Source of the DNA: Bacillota bacterium
Lineage (GTDB): Bacteria; Bacillota_A; Clostridia; Peptostreptococcales; Anaerovoracaceae
Assembly: GCA_017437925.1 (NCBI GenBank)
Contig: JAFRWQ010000063.1
Location: 1-5,504, forward strand
DNA length: 5,504 nt
Direction: 5' to 3'
In this document: piece by piece, positions 1 to 5,504 of the stretch
Numbering within the stretch: the first letter of the stretch is position 1
How the letters are laid out: each line of letters opens with the position of its first letter
Notes under the pieces: model-generated
Told to the model about the DNA's origin: nothing
What the model saw: only the letters and a program-made list of their open reading frames with translations
Databases searched by the model: none
Translations under genes and position numbers: made by a program

Positions 1-1560
1 GATCTCTCCGCAAGGCGCTCCGCCGCGATCACCGCCGCGGACAAGCTCCGCGAATGGGGAGACTTCGATCCGAAAGAGATAAGGATCTTAAGGAGCGAGG
101 GCGTGCCCCTGCGCTTTTACAGGCTCGATAAGAAGACCCTGGCTGAGCTTGCCGCCGACGAGAGCGTTAAATACATAAAGCTCGCTTCGGTCGAAAAGAT
201 GGACACCATCGCGGTCATAGGAGATCTGCCCGCCGGATATTCCGCGACCGAGTTTACGCTTCCCCCAAAGGGGCTGGGCCAGCTGGAAGAAGAGATCGCC
301 TTCTGCGACAAGGAGCTCTCCGACTGCGAGGACGTGTTCAGAAGGAGCGCAAAATACCTCTCCAGCTTCAACGACCAGATGCTGAAGACCCAGAACGACG
401 AGGAATATTCGTCGGTGAGCAATTCGACCGGATCCGAAGAAGGCCTGGTCTGGCTCACGGGCTACATCCCCGAAGATGACGTCCCGGCCTTTAAAAAAGC
501 AGCCGCCGAAAACGGCTGGGCCTGGGCCATAGACGACCCGGCGGAAGACGACGAAAAGGTCCCGACCAAGGTCAGGTACACCAAGCTGACAAAGCTGATG
601 ACCCCGATCTTCGAGATCCTGGGCACGGTGCCGGGCTACAGGGAGTACGACATCTCCTTCTGGTTCCTCTGCTTCTTCACTCTGTTCTTCGCCATGATAA
701 TAGGCGACGCGGGCTACGGGATGCTCTTCCTGATAGGCGCGATAGCCTACACGGTGAAGACGAAGACGGTCAACAACGCGGTGCTGCTCTTGTATGTCCT
801 GTCCGTCGGGACGGTGATATGGGGAGCGCTGACGGGGACCTGGTTCGGCCTGGAGGGGGCAATGAAGATACCCTTCCTTAAGAGCCTGGTGATACCCTCG
901 TTCGCCAACTACCCCGAATATTTCGGAGTCTCGACGTCGACCCAGCAGAACAGCATAATGAAGTTCTGCTTCATCATAGGCACGGTCCAGCTGGCCCTGG
1001 CCTGCGTGATGAACATACGAAAGAAGATAGGTCAGAAAGACTTAAGCTGGGTCGCGGACCTGGGCTGGCTCTGCTCCATATGCGCCCTGTACTTCGTGGT
1101 CCTCTTCCTTGTCATCGGCGAGTCGGTCGACCTGAAGCCGGTGGCGGTGGTCGTTCTCACAGGCTTCCTGCTGGTGGTGACCTTCGGAGGGATGGAGCCG
1201 GGAAAGAGCTTCAAGTCGGGCCTCAAATCGGGCCTGGGCAACTCTTTCACCGTCTTCCTCAATACCATAAGCGCCTTCGGAAACATCATGAGCTACATAC
1301 GCCTGTTCGCCGTAGGAATGGCCTCCCTTGCCATAGCCCAGAGCTTCAACAACATGGCTTCGGGCTTTAAGGGACCTCTGGTGATAGCGGGCGCCGTAAT
1401 TATGATCATCGGGCATGTGCTGAATATAGTGATGGGATTCCTGTCGGTAGTCGTACACGGCGTAAGGCTCAACCTGCTGGAGTTCTCCGGACAGCTGAAC
1501 ATGGAGTGGTCCGGAACGGCATACGCTCCGTTTAAGAAATTCGATAAGATCAAGAAGTAA
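1..1560 (+). CDS. ntpI: V/A-type ATP synthase subunit I (a-like membrane stator), 5'-truncated by window
   Basis: This is subunit I of a V/A-type rotary ATPase, which forms the two half-channels that pass H+ or Na+ to the rotating K-ring and links the membrane part to the peripheral stalks. The frame is open from base 1, giving 519 visible residues before TAA. Family members usually have about 600-660, so roughly the first 100 are missing, and the in-frame GTG at 103 is internal, not the start. A charged cytoplasmic domain runs to about nt 650. A multi-helix membrane domain follows from about nt 655, beginning with the motif GDAGYG (nt 703-720) and then GALTGTWFG. The segment SYIRLFAVGMAS contains the conserved channel arginine (codon 1300-1302, CGC), and HGVRLNLLEF holds a second conserved arginine (codon 1465-1467). 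These match the two essential arginine motifs of yeast Vph1. Subunit K follows 24 nt downstream, as expected in an I-K operon. The identity is secure; the full length and real start lie outside the window. Confidence 0.96.
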   Translation, partial: DLSARRSAAITAADKLREWGDFDPKEIRILRSEGVPLRFYRLDKKTLAELAADESVKYIKLASVEKMDTIAVIGDLPAGYSATEFTLPPKGLGQLEEEIAFCDKELSDCEDVFRRSAKYLSSFNDQMLKTQNDEEYSSVSNSTGSEEGLVWLTGYIPEDDVPAFKKAAAENGWAWAIDDPAEDDEKVPTKVRYTKLTKLMTPIFEILGTVPGYREYDISFWFLCFFTLFFAMIIGDAGYGMLFLIGAIAYTVKTKTVNNAVLLLYVLSVGTVIWGALTGTWFGLEGAMKIPFLKSLVIPSFANYPEYFGVSTSTQQNSIMKFCFIIGTVQLALACVMNIRKKIGQKDLSWVADLGWLCSICALYFVVLFLVIGESVDLKPVAVVVLTGFLLVVTFGGMEPGKSFKSGLKSGLGNSFTVFLNTISAFGNIMSYIRLFAVGMASLAIAQSFNNMASGFKGPLVIAGAVIMIIGHVLNIVMGFLSVVVHGVRLNLLEFSGQLNMEWSGTAYAPFKKFDKIKK

Positions 1561-1584
1561 AAGTTGTAAAGGAGATCGATTGTT

Positions 1585-2022
1585 ATGATGAGTACTGAAT
1601 TTATCGGAATGGCCGCTGCTCTCGGACTTTCCGCTATGGGATCGGCTTTCGGAGCGGGATTCGCAGCCCAGTCTTCCGTAGGAGCCTGGAAAAAATGCTA
1701 TGCCAACGGCAAGCCGGCGCCCTTCATCATGGTCGCCTTCTCGGGAGCTCCCCTTACCCAGACGATCTACGGCTTCCTGCTCATGAACTTTATAAGGAAC
1801 GCCGTCGCTGCCGGAGCCAACCCGACCCTGGCCATGTTCGCGGGTCTTTTCGGAGGTCTTGCGATCGGCCTTTCGGCCTTCTTCCAGGGCAAAGTCGCAG
1901 CCGCATCGGCCGACGCCCTCGGCGAGACCGGCAAAGGTACGGCAAACTTCTTCATCGTTATCGGTATTATCGAAACGGTAGCGCTGTTCACGCTGGTCTT
2001 CTGCCTGCTGCTTCTGCAGTAA
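1585..2022 (+). CDS. ntpK: V/A-type ATP synthase subunit K (c-ring proteolipid, predicted Na+-binding)
   Basis: This 145-residue membrane protein is the rotor-ring proteolipid that carries the coupling ion past subunit I. It is a duplicated four-helix type: helix 1 about residues 5-32, helix 2 about 45-72, helix 3 about 78-108, helix 4 about 119-144. Helix 4 holds the ion-carrying E130 in GIIETVAL. T58, Q59 and Y62 in the segment PLTQTIYGF, together with Q101 in FFQGKVAAA, align with T64, Q65, Y68 and Q110 of Enterococcus hirae NtpK, where with E139 they form the Na+ site; Na+ coupling is therefore inferred. The N-terminal hairpin has no acidic residue in its second helix, so there is one ion site per subunit, as usual for this type. 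ATG at 1585 was chosen because AAAGGAG (1568-1574) lies 10 nt upstream; the adjacent ATG at 1588 is a weaker alternative. Isoleucine is mostly ATC here, unlike in the preceding gene, which fits high expression. It appears to be the last gene of the ATPase operon. Confidence 0.96.
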   Translation: MMSTEFIGMAAALGLSAMGSAFGAGFAAQSSVGAWKKCYANGKPAPFIMVAFSGAPLTQTIYGFLLMNFIRNAVAAGANPTLAMFAGLFGGLAIGLSAFFQGKVAAASADALGETGKGTANFFIVIGIIETVALFTLVFCLLLLQ

Positions 2023-2034
2023 GGCGAAGCGCAT

Positions 2035-2082
2035 AAAGGACTTTGATCTGTCCTTTGCGGGAGCACCATGCTCTGCTCCCGC
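2035..2082 (+). other. Two consecutive stem-loops downstream of subunit K
   Basis: The first hairpin pairs AAAGGAC (2035-2041) with GTCCTTT (2050-2056) across an 8-nt loop. The second starts on the next base and pairs GCGGGAGCA (2057-2065) perfectly with TGCTCCCGC (2074-2082). TGCTC occurs twice in tandem (2069-2078), so GAGCA can also pair with the nearer copy. Neither stem is followed by a T-run, so they are poor intrinsic terminators by themselves. They could protect the 3' end of the ATPase mRNA from exonucleases or help termination by the third hairpin downstream. The pairing is seen directly; the role is inferred. Confidence 0.5.
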
Positions 2083-2108
2083 CGGACCCGCATCAGATAC
2101 GCCTATAC

Positions 2109-2155
2109 AGTCCGGGGCTTGACACCAGGCCCCGGATTATATATATTTATTATTT
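2109..2155 (+). terminator. Candidate intrinsic terminator of the ATPase operon
   Basis: Positions 2109-2120 can pair with 2127-2138, a stem of up to 12 bp with a 7-bp perfect GC core (CCGGGGC with GCCCCGG), two G-U wobbles and a 6-nt loop. An AT-rich stretch with many T residues follows (2137-2155). The T-run is broken by A residues, so the terminator is not ideal. Its position, 87 nt after the subunit K stop and before the next gene, supports the call. It overlaps a promoter for the next gene. Confidence 0.5.
2119..2147 (+). promoter_or_regulatory. Sigma-70-type promoter for the DUF21-CBS gene pair
   Basis: A perfect -35 box TTGACA (2119-2124) is followed after exactly 17 nt by the -10 box TATATT (2142-2147), which matches the consensus in five of six positions. 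The expected transcription start is near 2153-2155. That would give a leader of about 44 nt before the ATG at 2198 and would exclude efficient use of the upstream in-frame GTG at 2156. The -35 box falls at the tip of the terminator hairpin. The boxes are seen directly; activity is inferred. Confidence 0.7.
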
Positions 2156-2178
2156 GTGATTGCGAACAGTCAAGACCC

Positions 2179-2185
2179 AAGGAGG
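2179..2185 (+). promoter_or_regulatory. Shine-Dalgarno site deciding the start at 2198
   Basis: AAGGAGG is a full match to the anti-Shine-Dalgarno sequence and lies 12 nt before the ATG at 2198. No comparable site precedes the in-frame GTG at 2156, where the upstream bases are only A and T rich. This site is the main reason for choosing the shorter 339-residue product. Confidence 0.8.
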
Positions 2186-2197
2186 TTAATAGTCCTG

Positions 2198-3217
2198 ATG
2201 GACGATGGTGGATTATCCGCTGTTCCCCGATACTGTTTATTAATATTCTTACTTCTGCTCGGAGGCGCCTATTTCGCGGCCTGCGAGACGGCCTTCGCGT
2301 CTGTAAACCGCATCCGCATGATATCGGACGCGGACGACGGGGACGAGAGGGCCCGGAAGGTCCTTTATATTCTCGATAATTTCGAAAAGGCGCTGACGAC
2401 CCTGCTCATAGGCAACAACATCATGCACATTTCGTGCTCGGCAGTCGCGACCCTTGTAGCTTCCAAGCTCTGGGGCAACGCTGCCGTGACCGCGTCGACC
2501 TTTGTCACCGCGTTTACGGTCTTCATCGCCGCCGAGATGATACCCAAATCCTACGCCAAATCCTGCAACGAGAGGCTGGCTCCCAGGCTTGCCCCCTCGC
2601 TGATATTTTGCATGAAATTACTCACTCCCGTGACCTTCCTCTTTTCAGGGGTAAGCAGGCTGGTGACCGCCGTATTCGGCGCGCCTCCCGAAGACGAGCC
2701 CACGGTCACCGAGGAGGAGCTTTTTGACGTCATAGAAAACATAGACGAAGAGGACGAGATAGACGAAGATACCACCGAGCTGGTCCAGTCCGCCCTGGAA
2801 TTCACCGTGACCACCGCTGCCGACGTGATGCAGCCCTGGGACAGCGTGGAGGTCATAAAAGAGGGCATGAAAGAGGACAGGATACTCGATATCATAAAGG
2901 AAGGCGAATACTCGAGGCTTCCCGTTATCGCCTCCGACGGAAGCATAATAGGCATACTGCAGATAAGGAATTACCTGCGCCGGAAGCTTTCGGGCAGGCA
3001 GATCATAAAGCTGAGGAGCCTTCTAGATAAGGTCCAGTACGTAAAGCCCGGCATGCCCATAGACGAGCTCCTGGATTACATGAGCGGCAGGCGCTGCCAC
3101 ATGGCCATCGTAAGAGACGAGAGCGGTAAGGTCCTGGGGATGGTCACCGTCGAGGATATACTCGAAGAGCTGGTCGGAGAGATCTACGACGAGGAAGAGA
3201 CGGGGGGTGACTTCTAA
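2198..3217 (+). CDS. DUF21-CBS membrane protein (CNNM/CorC family) lacking the CorC_HlyC domain
   Basis: This 339-residue inner-membrane protein belongs to the HlyC/CorC (CNNM) family, whose characterised members move Mg2+ or other divalent cations. A DUF21 membrane domain spans about residues 8-160. It contains IGNN (71-74) and the E113-x-x-P116-K117 motif of the family. A strongly acidic linker (about 164-195) leads to a CBS pair (about 205-330) ending in TVEDILEELVGEIYDEE. The chain stops right after the CBS pair, so the C-terminal CorC_HlyC domain present in the next gene is absent. Family motifs are also altered: AACE replaces SGSE near residue 27, QPW replaces TPR near 212, and DESGK replaces DEYGG near 307. 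The stop overlaps the next start by one base, which suggests translational coupling and perhaps a hetero-dimer. A promoter and a strong ribosome site lie just upstream. The family is certain; whether it transports, and what it transports, is not known from sequence. Confidence 0.92.
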   Translation: MDDGGLSAVPRYCLLIFLLLLGGAYFAACETAFASVNRIRMISDADDGDERARKVLYILDNFEKALTTLLIGNNIMHISCSAVATLVASKLWGNAAVTASTFVTAFTVFIAAEMIPKSYAKSCNERLAPRLAPSLIFCMKLLTPVTFLFSGVSRLVTAVFGAPPEDEPTVTEEELFDVIENIDEEDEIDEDTTELVQSALEFTVTTAADVMQPWDSVEVIKEGMKEDRILDIIKEGEYSRLPVIASDGSIIGILQIRNYLRRKLSGRQIIKLRSLLDKVQYVKPGMPIDELLDYMSGRRCHMAIVRDESGKVLGMVTVEDILEELVGEIYDEEETGGDF

Positions 3218-4479
3218 TGCTGCCCTATATCGCCATAGTCTTCCTCATATTCTTAAGCGCCTTCTTCTCGGGCTCCGAGATATCCTTCGCCTCCTCCAGC
3301 GAGATCAAGCTGCGAAAGAGGGCTGAGGAAAAGCCGGGCCCCGTCAGCAGGAGCGCCTACGAGATCTTCAGCAATTACGACGACGCACTGGTCTCCATAC
3401 TCATAGGAAACAACCTGGTCAACATAGGGTCATCCGCCGTTGCCACCGTCATCGCCATCTCCCTCATGGGGGACAGAGGAGCGGGAGCCGCGACCCTGAT
3501 AATGACCGTGATCATAGTCATCTTCGGCGAGATCACTCCAAAGATCGCAGCGGCCCGTGACCCGGAGCGCTTCGCATCCCGTGTAGCCCTGCCCCTAAAG
3601 GCCTTCATGTTGATCACAAAGCCCCTGGTCTGGCTGGTGGGCCTCATGCTCGGCGCCCTCTCAAAGCTCTGGGAGGACAGCGAGACCGACGATGTGGTGA
3701 CCGAAGACGATCTTGAGACCATGCTCGATACAGCGGAAGACGAGGGCGTGGTGGACGAGGACACTCACGACCTTCTGCAGAGCGCCCTGGATTTCGACGA
3801 CTGCCTGGCCTACGAGATCATAACTCCCAGAGTCGACATGATATGCATAGACATAGAGGACAGCGACGAGAAGATCAGAAAGATCATACTGGACTGCCCC
3901 TATTCCCGCATACCGGTGTACAAAGGCACCCCCGACCACATGCTGGGCTTCGTCCTGACCACCCAGTGCTACAGGCAGATGCTCAAAGGCGGTCCCCTCG
4001 ACCTCAACGCCCTCATGATGAAGCCCCGCTTCGTCCACAAGACCATGCCCATACCCGACGTCCTTGAGCTCATGAAGAAGACCAAGTGCCACCTGGTCTT
4101 CGTCACCGACGAGTACGGCGGCATCATGGGCATGCTGACCATGGAAGACGTGATGGAGCAGCTGGTGGGCGAGATCTGGGACGAAAAGGACGTCATAGAC
4201 GAGGAGTTCGTGGAGCTTTCCGAGAACGAGTTCGAGGTGGACGGCTCCATGAGGATATATGATTTCTTCTCCGAGATGGACATGGACGACAGGGATTTCG
4301 AGGACGACAACGCTACCCTGGGCGGCTGGGCCATCGAGATGCTGGGCGGCTACCCCAAGCCCGGCGATTCCTTCGATTTCAGGAACCTTACCCTTACCGT
4401 AAAGGAGGTCGACGGCATGAGAGTCACCGAGCTTCTGGTAAAGGAGCATCCCCAGAAGGCGGAGGATGAGGAAGAATAA
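3217..4479 (+). CDS. HlyC/CorC-family (CNNM-type) transporter, DUF21-CBS-CorC_HlyC
   Basis: This is a complete 420-residue member of the CorC/CNNM family of Mg2+-linked membrane proteins, often annotated as hemolysin. The DUF21 domain (about 3-150) has SGSE (18-21), IGNN (63-66) with N69, and GEITPK (104-109). The CBS pair (about 195-320) contains ITPR (202-205), SRIPVY (230-235) and DEYGG (298-302), and ends in TMEDVMEQLVGEIWDE. A CorC_HlyC domain (about 325-408) follows, recognisable by DGSMRIYDF and TLGGWAIEMLGGYP, and the protein ends in an acidic tail. All canonical motifs are intact, in contrast to the upstream paralogue. The ATG shares its A with the preceding TAA, and GGGGGTGA (3203-3210) sits 6 nt upstream as a usable ribosome site. 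CBS domains in this family bind ATP and gate transport; Thermus CorC is a Na+-dependent Mg2+ transporter. Mg2+ efflux is the best guess here; other divalent cations are possible. Confidence 0.95.
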   Translation: MLPYIAIVFLIFLSAFFSGSEISFASSSEIKLRKRAEEKPGPVSRSAYEIFSNYDDALVSILIGNNLVNIGSSAVATVIAISLMGDRGAGAATLIMTVIIVIFGEITPKIAAARDPERFASRVALPLKAFMLITKPLVWLVGLMLGALSKLWEDSETDDVVTEDDLETMLDTAEDEGVVDEDTHDLLQSALDFDDCLAYEIITPRVDMICIDIEDSDEKIRKIILDCPYSRIPVYKGTPDHMLGFVLTTQCYRQMLKGGPLDLNALMMKPRFVHKTMPIPDVLELMKKTKCHLVFVTDEYGGIMGMLTMEDVMEQLVGEIWDEKDVIDEEFVELSENEFEVDGSMRIYDFFSEMDMDDRDFEDDNATLGGWAIEMLGGYPKPGDSFDFRNLTLTVKEVDGMRVTELLVKEHPQKAEDEEE

Positions 4480-4537
4480 AGATTCGGCCTGCGGGTCTGA
4501 TCTGAGCGCTAAAACGGTCCGAACGTTAAAGACAAAC

Positions 4538-4543
4538 AGGAGG
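4538..4543 (+). promoter_or_regulatory. Shine-Dalgarno site of the M24 peptidase gene
   Basis: AGGAGG lies 5 nt before the ATG at 4549 and fixes the start. The 69-nt gap from the preceding stop shows no convincing promoter pair and no hairpin with a T-run, so cotranscription with the upstream CorC-type genes is possible. Confidence 0.8.
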
Positions 4544-4548
4544 CTGCG

Positions 4549-5504
4549 ATGAAAAACTGCGATATTGAGACCCTTCCGGTAAGAAAACAGCACGAGATCT
4601 GCGATGAGATCAAGCTCAAAAGGCTCGAGACCCTGCTCCCGGAGATAATGGAAGAGAGCGGGATAGACATGTGGCTCATCCTGGCGGGAGAATACAACGA
4701 GGACCCCGTATTCTTCAGCCTGGTGCCCTCGATCGTTGAGAACGCCAGCAGGATGACCTGCCTCGCCGTGGTAAAGGAAAAGGACGGCAGTTACGGCAGG
4801 TACAGCATAAACAAGCCCAACAGGTTCCTGGGACGCTTCTACAGGCAGCTGGAGTTCGACAACAGCCTCCAGTGGCAGCAGATCGTCGATTTCATAAAGG
4901 AAAAGGACCCGAAGACCATAGGCATAAACACCTCTCCCTTAAGCCCTCTGGCTTCAGGGCTTAGCGCGGCTCTGCACGACAGGCTCGTAAAGGAGCTGGG
5001 CCCCCTCTCGGAAAGGCTGGTCTGCGCCGACGAGCTGGCCGTTCGCTGGATAGAGACCAGGACGGACGAGGAGATGGCCATGTATCCTTCGGTGTACGAG
5101 GTCACCACCCAGGTCATGAACAGGGCCTTTTCAAGGGAGGTCATAGTCCCCGGCATCACCACCACCGACGACGTTGAATGGTGGGTCGTGGAGGAGTTCA
5201 ACAAGAGAGGCCTTCCCCAGGGCTTCCGTACGGCGGTGAATTTCCAGCGCTGCGGGGAGAAGGGCGGCATGCTGACCGGCGTAATACGCCATGGCGACCT
5301 GCTCCACTATGATGCGGGCATAAGGTATCTGGGTCTCGCGACCGACCACCAGAGACTGGCCTACGTCTTAAAGCCCGGAGAGACCGAGGCTCCAAAGGGC
5401 ATTATGGATGGCTTCAGGCAGGGCCGCAGGTTCTCCGATCTCACAGGCCTTGAGATGCAGTTCGGAAGGACGGGAAACGAGGTCTTCCACGCCGCCAAGA
5501 CAGC
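4549..5504 (+). CDS. M24-family metallopeptidase (Xaa-Pro aminopeptidase-like), 3'-truncated by window
   Basis: The frame is open from ATG 4549 to the window end, giving 318 residues and two extra bases. It resembles the creatinase/aminopeptidase P group, cytosolic enzymes that cleave an N-terminal residue before proline using two metal ions. An N-terminal creatinase-like domain (about 20-160) begins with GIDMWLILAGEYNEDPVFF, typical of long M24 members. The pita-bread catalytic domain starts at about residue 172 (TDEEMAMYP). Two of the five expected metal ligands are visible: D255 in LLHYDAGIRY and D266 in LATDHQRLAY. The His and two Glu ligands would lie past the window end, so catalytic completeness cannot be judged. 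No signal peptide or membrane segment is seen. The gene follows the CorC-type pair by 69 nt on the same strand; a functional link is not evident. It could instead be a related M24 enzyme acting on a different substrate, since dipeptidase, aminopeptidase and non-peptidase members share this fold. Confidence 0.9.
   Translation, partial: MKNCDIETLPVRKQHEICDEIKLKRLETLLPEIMEESGIDMWLILAGEYNEDPVFFSLVPSIVENASRMTCLAVVKEKDGSYGRYSINKPNRFLGRFYRQLEFDNSLQWQQIVDFIKEKDPKTIGINTSPLSPLASGLSAALHDRLVKELGPLSERLVCADELAVRWIETRTDEEMAMYPSVYEVTTQVMNRAFSREVIVPGITTTDDVEWWVVEEFNKRGLPQGFRTAVNFQRCGEKGGMLTGVIRHGDLLHYDAGIRYLGLATDHQRLAYVLKPGETEAPKGIMDGFRQGRRFSDLTGLEMQFGRTGNEVFHAAKT

Noticed and set aside
103..105. GTG at 103 as the start of subunit I
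   Set aside because: The frame is open back to base 1 with plausible subunit I sequence, and family length requires about 100 more residues. There is no reason to start here.
1042..2034. 330-residue open frame on the minus strand across the subunit I/K boundary
   Set aside because: It is antisense to two securely identified genes, has a low-complexity composition rich in H, E, G, S and R, and shows no recognisable domain. Long antisense frames are common opposite biased GC-rich genes.
2156..2158. GTG at 2156 as the start of the first DUF21-CBS gene
   Set aside because: It lies at the predicted transcription start, has no Shine-Dalgarno site, and the added 14 residues are polar and translated from the real ribosome-binding region.
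2156..2197. Mg2+ riboswitch upstream of the CorC-type genes
   Set aside because: If the predicted promoter is used, the leader is only about 44 nt and has no room for a known Mg2+-sensing structure.
2068..2379. 103-residue + strand open frame starting in the intergenic region
   Set aside because: Most of it overlaps the real DUF21 gene in another frame, its N-terminus translates the hairpin region, and it has no ribosome site or domain.
4480..4548. Promoter or terminator between the CorC-type gene and the M24 gene
   Set aside because: I found no paired -35 and -10 boxes at suitable spacing and no stem followed by a T-run; only short imperfect repeats such as TCTGATCTGA.
3661..4593. 310-residue open frame on the minus strand opposite the CorC-type gene
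   Set aside because: It is a frame shadow of the acidic CorC coding sequence, rich in H, V, L and G, with no family motif, and it runs over the start of the next real gene.

Overview
This is a GC-rich bacterial window, densely coded on the + strand only. It holds parts of two transcription units. Codon use is distinctive: AUA for isoleucine and AGG for arginine are frequent despite the high GC content. A V/A-type rotary ATPase together with a tandem pair of DUF21-CBS (CNNM/CorC-type) membrane proteins fits an anaerobic bacterium, for example from the Synergistota, Spirochaetota or Clostridia. The sequence alone does not settle the phylum.

Layout. Positions 1-1560 hold the 3'-terminal 519 codons of the V/A-type ATPase subunit I gene (the a-like membrane stator). 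It is followed after 24 nt by the complete subunit K gene (the c-ring proteolipid, 1585-2022). Subunit K carries the residues that bind Na+ in the Enterococcus hirae K-ring, so the rotary enzyme is predicted to be Na+-coupled. The 175-nt gap at 2023-2197 contains three consecutive stem-loops. The last has an AU-rich tail and is a plausible terminator for the ATPase operon. A near-consensus sigma-70 promoter is embedded in that same hairpin and points into the next gene.

Positions 2198-3217 and 3217-4479 encode two DUF21-CBS proteins that overlap by one base (TAATG). The second has the full architecture: DUF21 membrane domain, CBS pair and CorC_HlyC domain. The first lacks the C-terminal domain and deviates at several family motifs, so the two look like an asymmetric, translationally coupled pair. 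After 69 nt with no clear promoter or terminator, an M24-family (Xaa-Pro aminopeptidase-like) gene starts at 4549 with a strong Shine-Dalgarno site and runs off the window end.

How they may work together: the ATPase would create or use a Na+ or H+ gradient. CorC-type proteins are known as Mg2+ transporters or efflux proteins that depend on Na+, so both modules plausibly belong to membrane ion homeostasis. The peptidase is probably a metabolic neighbour. I saw no mobile element, CRISPR array, tRNA or rRNA. The content is mostly recognisable housekeeping genes; the most interesting points are the asymmetric CNNM pair and the overlapping terminator/promoter.
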